Source: Imbricaverruca yamaguchii (taxonomy: Eukaryota; Arthropoda; Thecostraca; Neoverrucidae). From it: a stretch of 64,000 bases of DNA. Made by a program: the position numbers and the translations under genes. Numbering within the stretch: the first letter of the stretch is position 1; every line of letters starts with the position of its first letter. Location: contig JAOTOL010001648.1 of assembly GCA_034440575.1 (NCBI GenBank), positions 743,501-807,500 of the forward strand, read 5' to 3'. The notes under the pieces are model-generated. The model was not told the DNA's origin, ran no database searches, and was given only the letters and a program-made list of their open reading frames with translations. Below, one piece after another: positions 34,769 through 46,118 of this stretch.

Positions 34769-35719
34769 GTGTCGCCACGGGTGTCACTACGGGTGTCACT
34801 ACGGGTGTCACTACGGGTGTCGCCACGGGTGTCGCCACGGGTGTCGCCACGGGTGTCGCCACGGGTGTCGCCACGGGTGTCGCCACGGGTGTCGCCACGG
34901 GTGTCGCCACGGGTGTCGCCACGGGTGTCGCCACGGGTGTCGCCACGGGTGTCGCCACGGGTGTCTACGGGTGTCGCTACGGGTGTCGCCACGGGTGTCA
35001 CCACGGGTGTCACCACGGGTGTCACCACGGGTGTCACCACGGGTGTCACCACGGGTGTCACCACGGGTGTCACCACGGGTGTCACCACGGGTGTCACCAC
35101 GGGTGTCACCACGGGTGTCACCACGGGTGTCACCACGGGTGTCACCACGGGTGTCACCACGGGTGTCACCACGGGTGTCACCACGGGTGTCACCACGGGT
35201 GTCACCACGGGTGTCACCACGGGTGTCACCACGGGTGTCACCACGGGTGTCACCACGGGTGTCACCACGGGTGTCACCACGGGTGTCACCACGGGTGTCA
35301 CCACGGGTGTCACCACGGGTGTCACCACGGGTGTCACCACGGGTGTCACCACGGGTGTCACCACGGGTGTCACCACGGGTGTCACCACGGGTGTCACCAC
35401 GGGTGTCACCACGGGTGTCACCACGGGTGTCACCACGGGTGTCACCACGGGTGTCACCACGGGTGTCACCACGGGTGTCACCACGGGTGTCACCACGGGT
35501 GTCACCACGGGTGTCACCACGGGTGTCACCACGGGTGTCACCACGGGTGTCACCACGGGTGTCACCACGGGTGTCGCCACGGGTGTCGCCACGGGTGTCG
35601 CCACGGGTGTCGCCACGGGTGTCGCCACGGGTGTCGCCACGGGTGTCGCCACGGGTGTCGCCACGGGTGTCGCCACGGGTGTCGCCACGGGTGTCGCCAC
35701 GGGTGTCGCCACGGGTGTT
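34769..35719. repeat. 12-bp minisatellite, ~79 copies in three blocks
   Basis: The unit is ACGGGTGTCACC or ACGGGTGTCGCC. To about 34997 most copies are the GCC type (with three ACT types and one shortened copy). From about 34998 to 35574 some 48 consecutive copies are the identical ACC type, and the final dozen are GCC type again. The long open frames on both strands (Thr-Gly-Val-Thr, Arg-Gly-Asp-Thr repeats and others) follow from the 12-bp period. Confidence 0.98.
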
Positions 35720-36699
35720 GGCGCGATTTGTCAGGTCCATGCGGGAGTTCGAGACCCCGCTGTATTTATTGGGGGCATCTGTCTTCCTCAAAATCAGCTT
35801 GCTTCCCTTGATGTGAATCCTAAGTACCCCACTATGGAACATCAATTGGCGTGGTCAGATCTCTAGTCCACTGGAGCTCCTGTAGGCGTATCGAGAGCTA
35901 AAGCTTGCTGAGGCCTCTAACGAAAGCGTATTTAGTCGCATAAAAATGGCCTAAACCCCTTAAAACGGGCTGCAACACTTAAGGCGTAAGTGTTGGTCCT
36001 CCATCCCGTTCTTCATGCCCAACACTTGCATTTTTTATTCTCACGTTCGAAAAAAATCGAATAAGATTTTAAAAGGTCCCTACTAAAAATAATGGTCAAA
36101 ATACGTGGGCATTTTAATTGTAGGTGTAGGCTGAAGCCCATAAAAACATTAGCCCCCTCGTCTCGTTCTTGTTGCGTCCTTGCTGGTCCCCAGCTGGCAA
36201 AGAAAGTTGAACTTTGGCGCGCTTCGCGCGCTGAAATGGGGCTCCTCTAGCGTTCCTCTGGTCAGTGGCGTCGCCACAAAATACTCCCAGGGGGCAATGG
36301 TGAAAGAGGGCCTCCTGCTCCCCGAAAGGGACCTGCACTATTTTATGGTCTCCTATTGTTTTTAGGCTCTTAGTATGGTTCCGGAATGTGAAGCATGATT
36401 TCATATTGATGCCTTGTTTGTTCTTGGCGTGGTGCGTCGTTTGCGCAAAACTCAATAGTAATAATTTTTCGCTGAGAACTGAGTCATGCACAAAAGTATA
36501 AATAAGTAAATGTGGATAAATACCTAAGTGCCAAAACAAACCAATGTCTTAATGCTTTCTCGACCAGAATAATTATCCCGCTGGCCTCCAGATTGCGGCG
36601 GGCTGGCGGGGCTGGTGCTGAGCACATCTTAAAAGATATCTCCGATTAATCAACCCACTTCTATGTCCACCAAATCAAGCTGAATACAGTTAGACATCT
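35720..36699. other. No gene; possible transposon relic and hairpins
   Basis: AACACTTA-AGGCG-TAAGTGTT near 35970-35990 is a perfect 8-bp hairpin. Near 36215-36300, GCGCGCTTCGCGCGC and CAGTGGCGTCGCCACAAAAT followed by a G-run resemble the ends of widespread metazoan DNA transposons beginning CAGTGGCGTAGCCA. I found no matching second end, so this stays tentative. Confidence 0.4.
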
Positions 36700-38745
36700 T
36701 TGATTAAATATGCTCCTAGATTGGCTACCGAACCGAGGCCCTGCCTCAGTGTACTTTTTTTTACCCATTTCGTTTTTCTTCGTCTACGGATGTGTCTTAG
36801 GGCTCCAACCTATTTTTGTCGGGGCCTGAACATATGTTCGAAACCCCTGCTCGTTTCAGGGTTTTGTTGTTTTTTGTGCACGAAGGATCTTTTTAGGTGT
36901 CTGGGCGTTTTCTAAGACATCGATGTGTTTATTTAGTGCTCGTCTTTTTATTCATTTTCGGATGCTGCTTTTTCCGACCCAGGCCTTTTTCAGGCGCTTG
37001 GGCGGTCGCACTGTGTGGCTTGAAGGCTTCCAGTATATTATTCTTAGAGCTCCCATTATGTTTCTTTGGGCCTGTAACGCATGTTTTGAGGTCCTGTCAC
37101 CTTTTGCGAGACTGCACTTTGGAGGGCCAGTTTCATTTTCGCTCCCTGTTGTGCTCTTAGGGCCCCGCTCTGTTTATTTGGGGCTTTTGACGCACATTTG
37201 TGGGCCCCAGTGCGATTTTCATGCCTCTGTGCAATTTTCATGGGTCCCAGCGCGATTCATCGCGCTCAGGCGCATGGTTCCGGAGACCCAACGCCAGTTT
37301 TCTGGGCTCAACACTACTTTAGTGGATCTCTTCTGAAATTTGTTGTCACAATCCCGGCCTGATTTTTCGAACCCCCGGCGCCATGATTTTGTATCTCGCC
37401 TTGTTTTTTTCTAGCTCCGGTATGTTTTTCAGGGCCGTACGCGATTCGTGAAGGCGTGTGATATGTTCGGTCCTCTAGTCATTTTCCTGACCCGCACTTT
37501 TTTAAAATCCCTCCTGATTTTGGGGTCTCCGACTTGATTTCTTTTCCCGATGCTGATGCAATTTTCGGGGTCACCCTGTGCTTATGTAATGTAGTCGATG
37601 CGCCATAAAGCCCTAATAACTAACTAACTGTGCTTATGTACGGCCCTAGACGCCAATCTTTAGGAGCCCAGACATGAATTGTTGGTGCCCAAGCCACACT
37701 TTTGGGACTACTGATGGGAATTGTGGGTCCCGAGCGCGATGTTTTGGGGACCGGTTCGAGTTTTCGGGGCGCGTTTCACTTAGCTGTGGCCCCAACGCGA
37801 TCTCGGTGGTTCCTGTTCCAGATTTTGGGGCCTCTGATTTGGATCCCCTGCGCGAATTCTGGTGGACCGACGCGAATTCTGGTAGTCCCAGCGCGACTTT
37901 TAGGGGCCCGGCACGATTCTTGGGAGATTATCTCGCTTAGGAGGAGGGGCATTTGCCCCTTTGATATGTCACCGCGGCTACCGAAGTAGCTTTTTTCAAC
38001 CGATGGCACCTTTCGGAGTATAAAAGCACTCCAGGTCATTTTTCCGGACCTGTTCTTAATTTTCCGTTTCGGGATCGATTCGATCGAGTCTCTGAAGTTT
38101 TTGGACATATATTTTTTTTTTTGGAAGGTCCTTATGTGATATTTTTGTGTCCTGGTATGATTCTTCGGTCTCCCGGTGTATTTATTTCGGTGCCCTGTCA
38201 AATTTCTTCTCAACGGGTTTTTGGGGGACTTTGACCCGATTCTTAAGGCCACAGTGGCATTTCGGGTGGGAATTTATTTTTGGCACAGCTGCAACTTTAT
38301 GGGCCCGGTACGACCTTTCAGGCCCCCAGTGGGATTTTCAAGGACTGCGACGCGACTCGTTTCGTCCAATATAATATTTTGCGTCCTGACGTCATTTGCT
38401 TGGATCCCTAGCACGAATATTAGCGACCTCGACACTTTTGGGGTTTTCCAGGTGTTTTGGGAGACTTTCCGGGTCATTGTTGGGGCCCCAGAGTGATTAT
38501 CCATGTCCGGATTGATTTCGTTTCCGTTGCTTCATTTGTGTCCCAATGAGACTGTTGGGTGACGGCACGATCTGTCGTGCCCCTAACGTAATTTCCATGG
38601 TCTAGGCGTGATTTTATGGTACACCCAAGCTCAGCGTAATTTTCAGGGGCCCCGGCCAGGTCTTTTTGGGGCCATGTCGTGATTTTCAAGTACCCTGGCA
38701 CGACTCCTGCAATTTTTTAGGGGCTTTTTTTTCTTTTTCCTTCTT
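36700..38745. repeat. Long degenerate repeat, GGGGCCCCAGCGCGATTTT type
   Basis: Dozens of poorly conserved ~28-32-bp copies of a unit like TTTTGGGGCCCCAGCGCGAT, present throughout with heavy divergence. One family-4 core fragment is inserted at 37590-37618. No coding signal. Confidence 0.7.
37590..37618 (-). repeat. Dispersed family-4 core fragment (subtype B)
   Basis: On the - strand: TTATTAGGGCTTTATGGCGC, then ATCGACTAC, matching the copy at 15405. It sits inside the degenerate repeat. Confidence 0.6.
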
Positions 38746-39835
38746 TTTCAAATTAGGGGTCTCCTCTCGCGTCTTGTGGGCCTCCTGCTCTGCGTTTTGG
38801 TTCGAGCTTTGCTTATTTTAAGGGTGGCCTCTTCTCTCCCGGTAGACTTCTCCTCTCTCCCAGGTGGCTCCTCTTCTACATAACAAGCGACCTTTCCTAT
38901 CTCGGTTGCCTCGTCATTCCCCGGGGACATTCTTACCAGTCTTGGAGCATTCTTTCTCGCCTGGAAGACTGTCTTATTTAATGGTCTCTCTCTCCTGTGT
39001 TAGGGGCCATCTCGTTCATAGGGTCTCATTTCCAATCTGGTGTTATCCTCTTCCGAATTAGGTGCCTCCTGCCACGTTTCTGAATCATCCTTCTCTATCT
39101 CGGTGAAGCCTTGCCCGTTTTAGTGTCTGCTTTTGAGTCTCTGAACCCTCATCTCGTATCCACTGGCTTTCTCTTTCGCCTTGGGGCCTCTTCCCGTACT
39201 GGGGTCTCCTTTGCTATCCTGGTGGCCTCATTTGCAATCCTGGGGGCCGGCGCCCCCCCCCCACAAATTCTTGGCACTCTTGATTCCTGGGGTATCCTAT
39301 CCTCTTCTAGGTTGCACCTTTTTCAAGTTAGGGGCCTCCTCTCACGTCTTAGAGGCCTCGATACCTGTGTTTGGAGCCTCATTATCCTCTTAGCAGGGTG
39401 CTTTTGCGTCTTAGTCCCAAATCTTCCTTTCTAGAGCCTCATCTTCCAAAATATGGGCATCATCTGGCTAGTCTCGGCGACCTTCTCTCATTCCTGCGGA
39501 GAACTTCTTAGCCATCTTGGGCTCCCTCTTGCGTCCGGAGAAATATCTCCTTAGCATTCCACATTTTCTATTGTTGGGGCCTCCTCCATCTTGGGAGCAT
39601 CGTTCTCCAATTTAAGATTATCATGCCACCCATCTGAAGCCTTCTTGTCTAACCTGGGTGTCTTCTTGCCCGCCACGTTGGCATCTTTTTAGATATGTGG
39701 GCCTCCTCCCAATATCTGTCTTGTCTGTTATAGGGATCTGACTGGATTTCTATGGGGTCTCGTTGCCAGTCTTGGGGTCTCCTTGACAGTATGATCTGTC
39801 TCGTTGCCCTCCTTGCTCACCTTTCCTGTGCATTT
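38746..39835. repeat. Long degenerate repeat, TTGGGGCCTCCTCTC type
   Basis: The T/C-rich unit of about 30 bp (variants of CTTGGGGCCTCCTTTC) recurs across a kilobase and directly precedes the PP1-subunit gene. It differs from, but may derive from, the preceding array (both carry GGGGCC cores). Confidence 0.65.
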
Positions 39836-40066
39836 CCGGGTAGGGGCCTCCTCAACTTCTAGGGGGCGGCGCTCCCAGCCTCACGGCAAGGGGCAACTTC
39901 CCCTCCCCCGGTGGCTCCGCCCCTGCCTCTGGTACAAACGCTGGTCGTCTAATTTCGTATTTAATCGTCGTTTTTGTGTTCGGTATCCCACAATTATCGC
40001 ATTGAGAGGTGGCGCCACTGACGCTGGTGTCTGTTTCGCAGATGGCGCCTCGGGCAGCGGCCAGCT

Positions 40067-42241
40067 ATGGAGATTGGGCTCGGAGCCGACGCCGAGCCTG
40101 AACAGCTCGCTGGTGCCTGGCCCGAGCTGCACTCTGCGTCGCACCCGTCTGCCCCGCGCTCCGTCTTTCACACACCCTCCGTCATGGCCGGCACCCCGCC
40201 GGCAGCCGAGCTGGCCGACGCCGAGCAGTTTCTCGAGTTAGACGACTGTAGCAGCGGGGGGCCGGCGAAGGTCACCGACGCTGGCTGTGCCCCGTTGCCG
40301 GCGAGCGGCAGCAGGCGGCAGCCGTCGCCGGGCCGGGCCGTCGCGGCGCCCAGCGCGTGTCAGCGGTCCGCTAGCCTGCCGACGTCCGCTGCCAACGGCA
40401 GCGGCCGGAACGACACCCACCAGCGGTCTGGGAACGTGCTGGCGTCCACCGCCAACGGCAACAGCCGGAACGGCACCTGCCAGCGGCCGGGCGGCGCGCC
40501 GGCGGCCGACTGCGTGTTCGCCTCGCCGGCCGCGGGCGGCCGCCAGCTGTCTCCGCCGCCGGCCGACCACGCGTCCAACGGCAACGGCAACGGCGCCGGG
40601 GGCAGTAACGGCGTGCATCGGCGATCGGCCGGCGTGCCGGTGCCGGGCGGCGGCCGCCAGGTTGCCGTGACCGGCACGCCCGACCAAAGCCCCGGCGACA
40701 AGGTGGACGCCTGGCTGCGCACCTGCCCGTCCGACAGCAGCGCCGAGGACGAGGCCGAGCCGGCCGACTCGTCCGACGAGCTGCAGTTCGCCGTGCGCGA
40801 CGACGGGCTGGCCAGCGAGCTGGAGGACAGCTCCGCCGAGGAGGAAATGGTGGACGCCATCTCCTGCCAGGAAGTCGGCGTCATCCACCACCTTCTTGTG
40901 CAGGGCTGTCTCATGCTCGACATCGAACTGCCCGAGGCCGACGGCGCAGACGGCGCCGCCGACCGTCTACCGCCACCACCGCCACTGCCGGAGGAGCCCC
41001 GCGAGACGCCCGTCGTCGGCCGCCAGTCTGCCGAGCCGGCCGCCAGTGGCGGTGGTGTCGGCTACACCGCTCTGCAGGTGGTGGTCGGTGAGGCGATGGA
41101 GCGGGCGGCCGCCCGTGCCGTGCCTGGCGCAGCCGAGCAGTCCGTTCTTCACGCGACCGGAGCAATAGCCCGATCGGATGTCTCTGGCAAAACAGGGGAC
41201 AACGGATACTCGCCGGAAGAGGCGAACGGCTGTGAGGTGAAGAGTAGTGCCGCGGGTGGTCATCTGGGGGGTGACGAGGTGCAGGACGAGAGGGACGTAA
41301 CCGAGGCGGTGCGAGATGCCAAAGTGCGGGAGATTGCGGAGGTGCTGGGAGTGCGGGATGTGGGCGGAGACTGTGCGGGGGCCAAGGCGGACGTCGACGA
41401 CCCAGAGCTGCTGGAGGCGCTGGAGGGGGTGCAGCACAGCGTGCTGGAGGGGCCGGATTCGGCCGACGTCGACACCGGCGAAGAGGATGCCTCTGTCAGC
41501 GCCAACTCATCCGACTTCATGTCGCTCCACTTCCCGAAGCGCAGCACCTCGCTCAAGTCGGGCAAGACGCCGCCCTGCACGCCCAGCCACAAGAAGTACG
41601 TGCGCTTCGCCGACGCGATGGGCCTGGACCTGCAGCGGGTGCACCTGTTCCGCGACGAGGTGCCGACCGTGCCGAAGGCGGCGTTCCGCGGCCTGGAGCC
41701 GGGCTCGCCGCCGCCGTCGCCGCTGCCCGACACGTTCCAGATGACGTTCGGCACGGCGGCGACGGGCGGCGGCAGCAGCGCGGCGCGCGCCGGCGGACGC
41801 CACCTGGTGCCGCTGTTCCTGCAGCCGGGCGGCGGCGTCGGCTTCCTGGACCGGCTGCACCGGCAACGCGTCAGCCTGGAGAGCGTCGTGTGCTGCGACG
41901 AGCGGCTGACCGTGCGCGGCGTGGTCCGCGTGCTCAACATCGACTTTCACAAGGCGGTGCGCGTGCGCCACACGACGGACGGCTGGCGCTCGTGGCGCGA
42001 GGCGGCCGCCGAGTACGTGCACGGCTCGTGCGACGGCCTGTCCGACCGGTTCGCGTTCACGCTGCCGGCCGGCGCGCTGGCCGCCGGCCAGGAGCTGCAG
42101 TTCGTGGTGCGCTTCGACTGCCTGGGCGAGACGCACTGGGACAACAACGCCGGCGCCAACTACACCGTGCAGCTGATGGGGCCGCCGCCCAGTCCGCCCC
42201 AGTACAGCCCGCCCGGCGGCTGGACGGCCGGACGCTACTGA
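40067..42241 (+). CDS. Glycogen-targeting regulatory subunit of protein phosphatase 1
   Basis: The 724-residue product would tether PP1 catalytic subunit to glycogen, promoting dephosphorylation of glycogen synthase and phosphorylase. Residues 509-515 (KKYVRFA) are an RVxF-type PP1-docking motif. About residues 585-705 are a CBM21 domain, with VRHTTDGWRSW and the signature HWDNNAGANYTVQL near the end, close to the family's W-D-N-N-x-x-x-N-Y glycogen/substrate-binding motif. The N-terminal ~500 residues are low-complexity (Ser/Gly/Ala/Asn), with an acidic Ser/Asp patch at about 222-270 and tandem Q-R-S-G-N-type repeats at 105-150, much longer than in the ~300-residue vertebrate R3B/R3C forms. 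A consensus 3' splice site ends at 40041, in frame with this reading frame, so an upstream exon may exist. Met40 (40184) is an alternative start. No intron is needed within the frame. Confidence 0.9.
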   Translation: MEIGLGADAEPEQLAGAWPELHSASHPSAPRSVFHTPSVMAGTPPAAELADAEQFLELDDCSSGGPAKVTDAGCAPLPASGSRRQPSPGRAVAAPSACQRSASLPTSAANGSGRNDTHQRSGNVLASTANGNSRNGTCQRPGGAPAADCVFASPAAGGRQLSPPPADHASNGNGNGAGGSNGVHRRSAGVPVPGGGRQVAVTGTPDQSPGDKVDAWLRTCPSDSSAEDEAEPADSSDELQFAVRDDGLASELEDSSAEEEMVDAISCQEVGVIHHLLVQGCLMLDIELPEADGADGAADRLPPPPPLPEEPRETPVVGRQSAEPAASGGGVGYTALQVVVGEAMERAAARAVPGAAEQSVLHATGAIARSDVSGKTGDNGYSPEEANGCEVKSSAAGGHLGGDEVQDERDVTEAVRDAKVREIAEVLGVRDVGGDCAGAKADVDDPELLEALEGVQHSVLEGPDSADVDTGEEDASVSANSSDFMSLHFPKRSTSLKSGKTPPCTPSHKKYVRFADAMGLDLQRVHLFRDEVPTVPKAAFRGLEPGSPPPSPLPDTFQMTFGTAATGGGSSAARAGGRHLVPLFLQPGGGVGFLDRLHRQRVSLESVVCCDERLTVRGVVRVLNIDFHKAVRVRHTTDGWRSWREAAAEYVHGSCDGLSDRFAFTLPAGALAAGQELQFVVRFDCLGETHWDNNAGANYTVQLMGPPPSPPQYSPPGGWTAGRY

Positions 42242-44377
42242 GCGCCGCCGCCCCCCAGACTGTGTTGCACGCGATGGCCGATGGGTGGCGCGCGCGGCGC
42301 CGCACCGCGGTCGACGTCTCGCCAGTGTTTGCCCGCCGGCGTCTTCACCGCGCCCAACTGTGTGCCGTGTGGTAGCGGCGTTGCCTTGTAATTGGTGTTT
42401 TGCCACAAGGGGCTGGGTGCAGTGCGTCCGTTTTAACGGTAGCTGCTTCAATGGTCACCGGAGAGTTTTTAACGTTTACCATTGGCGACAAGTGCTGTCC
42501 GTCCCCGCAGTTTACATCGAGTGGGGCCGGGACGACGTATCAACGAAGGCGATGCCGGCCAAACGCTCTGCTGCCGGTGCTCAAGGCGTCCTCGGATGTT
42601 GGGATAATGTGCTTCGCGAAATAAACGCTCACATGTTTCGGGCCGTGCAATGTGCAAATCGTTCGTCGGTGCGGTCCCGCACATTGGCACGCGCACATCT
42701 GGGGGGGGGGGGGCTCTATCTACAAACTGCGCACTGCACGTCAATTGTTAGTTATCGAGGGAGCTGCTTTCACAGCGGGTGTGATCGGAGCTCGTACTCG
42801 CCGCCTGGTGACTTAGACTGGTCTTCGCCTGGCTCGGCTGTCCCGCGAGTTTTGTCCCGGCGACCGGAGGAAAACCGGCCCGACCAGGTGGGTGGGGGAA
42901 CCACTGCATGCTGTCTCGCACCGCCACGTTGTCCTCGGCCGTTCACAAAATGCACGGCTGCCGTGGTCAGCGCCACCGGGGTGTATTACAACTTGAACAC
43001 TTGCTCACCCTGCCGCGATGCAATTTACAATGCTGTCCACCCCTGCGGAGGTTGACGCTTTGTATGGCTGTGCCCGCGGAACGGGCCACGCCGCAAACAC
43101 TCATTCGCACGCCCGCCGGTTCGGATCGGAGAAAATGGCCTCCGGTGTCGTTCAGCTGTCAAATGTCAGGTGCGACACGAGCTCGGCCACATACGCTCCC
43201 GTATCACTCCATCCCATCCGTACCTGCATCACTTCATCCGTACCGGCACCACTACATCTCATCAGTACCTGCGTCACCCCACCCCGTCCGCTCCCCGCAA
43301 TGCTGCCCAACCCGCGCATTGGGTTGGCGTATCCCACCAAACGCACCGCACGACCCATGCCAACTGATTCCCCATCAACAAAATCAACGAACACGGTGAA
43401 CGGCAACGTACGAACGGCAACTGTTGTCTATCGGCCGGCGACACGGGCCGGGCTCGCTCGTCCGTGAAGCGTCGCGTTGCGATGGCAACGCTGCGGGTCC
43501 GCCGAGACGGCACCCCGCCCCATCCGGTCCGCGCGCCAAACCAGGTCCGGCGCTCCGTCGCGCCCAGCTCGGCGCAGCTTGTTCCGCTGTTTGGCGTGAA
43601 GTTGGACGGATTGGTGAGCATCGGTGACTGGTCGCCCGCTGTGGAGTCCGGTGGACTTGAACGCCCGGGCCGCGAGTCCGATCGATATTGGCAGGATCTG
43701 AGGAGCCTGCCAAGCCAAGTTTGGCGCATAATCGACCGCTTGTTTGCCAATGTTGGCGAGTTCCGAACAGGTTGAACTTGGCGAAATGCTGGGCTATTTC
43801 AGGTACCTGAAACAAATCCCAGTCGGTCACGATTGACCCGAAATAAAATGAAGTAAATCGCGACTGCTGGTATATGCGGACACGATAAAACTGCAGATAT
43901 AACTCCGTGCCTCCGGTCCGAAATTTAGAACCACTAGTCCTGTACCATGGTCCACAGTGGCGCCGCCCACCCAAACCTGTCTGGCAGACAGCAGCGCCGT
44001 GCTCAGGTGGGGAATCTGTGGGTTCGCCAGGCACAGCCTGTGTATCGCCATTCTGCTGCGTGGCCACGGCAACCGTCACACGTCACACGCCATTCGCGTC
44101 GCGCTACACCACGTATGCCACATGCCACACATCGCGTCTACAGGCCGTCACACAGCTCGGGTGCATGCGCTGACCACCGCCCGGCGACTGGCTCAGTGCG
44201 CGCTCACTGTGTTGCGTTCGTGTCGCCCGGAGAATGGGGGGAGCGTGACCGACAGCAGCAGCAGCGAGAGCTGACCTGGCCCCAGCCGTGGCCCAACGGC
44301 CCCACAGCGGAGAAAGTCGGCAACATAGTCGACAACTTCCACACGATCTGTGTGCCCTGGCGGCCGGCCCTACTCAC
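42242..44377. other. 3' flank of the PP1-subunit gene and intergenic space
   Basis: The first part is presumably 3' UTR. AATAAA occurs at 42620-42625 and again near 43840 on the + strand, either of which could direct polyadenylation. A G-run of about 11 lies near 42702 and a short imperfect repeat of CATCCGTACCTGCATCACTT at about 43205-43290. No RNA gene or exon is recognised. The last exon of the convergent kinase gene might lie here on the - strand. Confidence 0.5.
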
Positions 44378-44449
44378 TTGGCGGCCCAGTTGGTGCGGCC
44401 GTGCAGCGCCGCCTTTGAGCTGGAGACGCCGGTCTGACCCACCTGCGAC
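44378..44449 (-). CDS. Kinase tail exon 8: second HGRTNWAAK copy
   Basis: Acceptor AATACAG, then one base that completes the Lys codon left open by the previous exon (AA|G), 23 codons ending LHGRTNWAA, and a split AA before GTGAGT. Read without splicing it would stop at once (AAG TGA). The end repeats the previous exon's HGRTDWAN in amino acids and in most nucleotides, so it looks like a duplicated exon. Used together, the two exons give a protein with two copies of the C-terminal signature. The exon after this one was not found. Confidence 0.65.
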
Positions 44450-44822
44450 CTGTATTTGTTATACCTTGGGCGGAGACAGAGAGCCAGGTCAGTGTGGTGC
44501 CGCGGGGCGTTACGTGTGGCGTGCCAGGCACACGGCACACCCACGGCACACCCACACACTGCACACCCACGGCAAACGCGGTACACGGACTTAGTGGTGG
44601 TGACATCGGCTGTGCTTATAGATGTCGGCGACAGTGCGTGGCACGCTGAAAACCACAGTGGCGTCAGCTGAAGACGACCACAGTGATGCCACTGAGGGAG
44701 GATCCCCGCTGAATTGACTGCGTCGGTCACTTCACCCTGAATGAAGGGAGATTTCCCGCTCAGGAATTATTGAATGAAAGAAGATGTAGTTGTGGTTTCC
44801 TTCCCTTCATTCAGGGAGAAGT

Positions 44823-44884
44823 GATTGGTTGATTATTTGGGCTTAACGGCGCGCCGACTGCGAGGTTATTTAGCGCCTATGGGG
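44823..44884 (+). repeat. Dispersed family-4 core (subtype A)
   Basis: TTGATTATTTGGGCTTAACG, then GCGCGCCGACTGCGAGGTTA, then TTTAGCGCCTATGG. It lies in the intron between kinase exons 7 and 8, antisense to the gene. Confidence 0.75.
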
Positions 44885-45224
44885 AAGAAGTGAAACAATC
44901 GGGGTACTGCATATGCACCTCGTATCTTCCTCTTTCTGGTTAGCTTGACCTGCTCCGATCTGTTCTAGCTTGAGCAGAAACAATTGCAACCATGCAACGC
45001 AGCAAGGCAAAGCAATCCTGCTGTACAACCACCTGGTTGAAATGTCCCCACCCAAAACTTTTCCGTTGCTTCCCACCGTGTGGCTATTGCCACCGCTTCC
45101 AACCATGTTCAGGCGGCCCAGAAGCATGCAGCGTCAGACGACGTCCATCTCACACAGTCGCCTGCGGCGGCTTAAGTGGTCGGTGAGGTCAGAGCTTTAG
45201 CTCAGCACGAGTGGGGCACCTGGC

Positions 45225-45450
45225 TCCACCCCAGGGCAGACAGACGACACACCTCCGCGCCCGACTATACCCAATGTGAGCAGCTACACTGATTATGAAG
45301 CAGGCCGCCCGGCCATGGCCAAGGTAAGCAGCAATGCTCAGTGGGAAGCGGCACCTATAGCCGCCCGGTTATAGCCAATGTGAGCAACTACCAGACTAGG
45401 AAGCAGGCTGATCTGTCATAGCCAACGTAAGTCGTTATACTGATTAGGAA
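45225..45450. repeat. Imperfect ~55-70-bp repeat
   Basis: Three to four diverged copies built on GCCGCCCGGTTATAGCCAAT, GTGAGCAACTAC and ACTGATTAGGAAGCA. It lies within a kinase intron. Confidence 0.65.
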
Positions 45451-45970
45451 GCAACACCCATGGCTTCGCTATTGTATTCGTCAACGACAAATTTGGGAAA
45501 TTGCCACCTGCCCAACACTCGTCAAGGTGAACCCAAGCCAAGCCAAGCCAAGCCAAGCCAAGCCAAGCACACTGCCAAGCAGTGCAGCAGTCTTAGAGTG
45601 AGCGTACTGCTCCCTGCACTGGCCAGCTCCCGCCATTTTCATCATCCACAAAGCCCGCCACCAATCGGTTTAATGCCGCATCAGCTGCTCCATCCGGAGG
45701 ACTTCTTCAGGAACAAATCGCTGTAAGGGCTTTGCGATGCTTACTTTGTGGGCTCTATGTGAATGCATGCAGGAATACAACGGGGACAAAACGTAGGATA
45801 ATATAGGCAATGATAAAATACATGCAGAAATCCCGCTAGAAGACCAGCGTCTCTAATCTACACTCATGAGGCTAACGTGAGCTTGTGTGGCTCTCCGTTG
45901 GCGGCGGCACAGCCATGCCGCTCGTATTCCGCCCCTGAACCTGTCCTGCTGCGGGCGAGGGGGCGCTCAC

Positions 45971-46118
45971 TTGTTGGCCCAGTCGGTGCGTCCGTGCAGA
46001 TTGCCGGCGGAGGCGTTGGTGGCGCGCACGCCCGACGACCTCATCGAGACGGAGCTGTTGTAGTAGGAGCTGGACTGCGCCAGGCCGATGCCAGAGTCCT
46101 GTGCGCCCACACTGCCGC
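45971..46118 (-). CDS. Kinase tail exon 7: C-terminal HGRTDWAN signature
   Basis: Acceptor CCGCCAG, two bases completing Gly, then 48 codons (GSVGAQDSGIGLAQSSSYYN through LHGRTDWAN) and AA before the donor GTGAGC. The Ser-rich stretch followed by H-G-R-T-D-W-A is the conserved C-terminal signature of MAK and CILK1, where it lies within about ten residues of the stop. If the intron were retained the protein would end immediately after Lys (AAG TGA). Confidence 0.85.

Noticed and set aside
34769..35866. Very long open frames (Thr-Gly-Val-Thr, Arg-Gly-Asp-Thr and similar) on both strands
   Set aside because: They arise because a 12-bp stop-free unit keeps every frame open. There is no start context, no unique domain, and several overlapping frames are equally long.
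36215..36300. End of a DNA transposon (CAGTGGCGTCGCCA-like)
   Set aside because: No second inverted end or flanking duplication was found; kept only as a mention in the intergenic entry.
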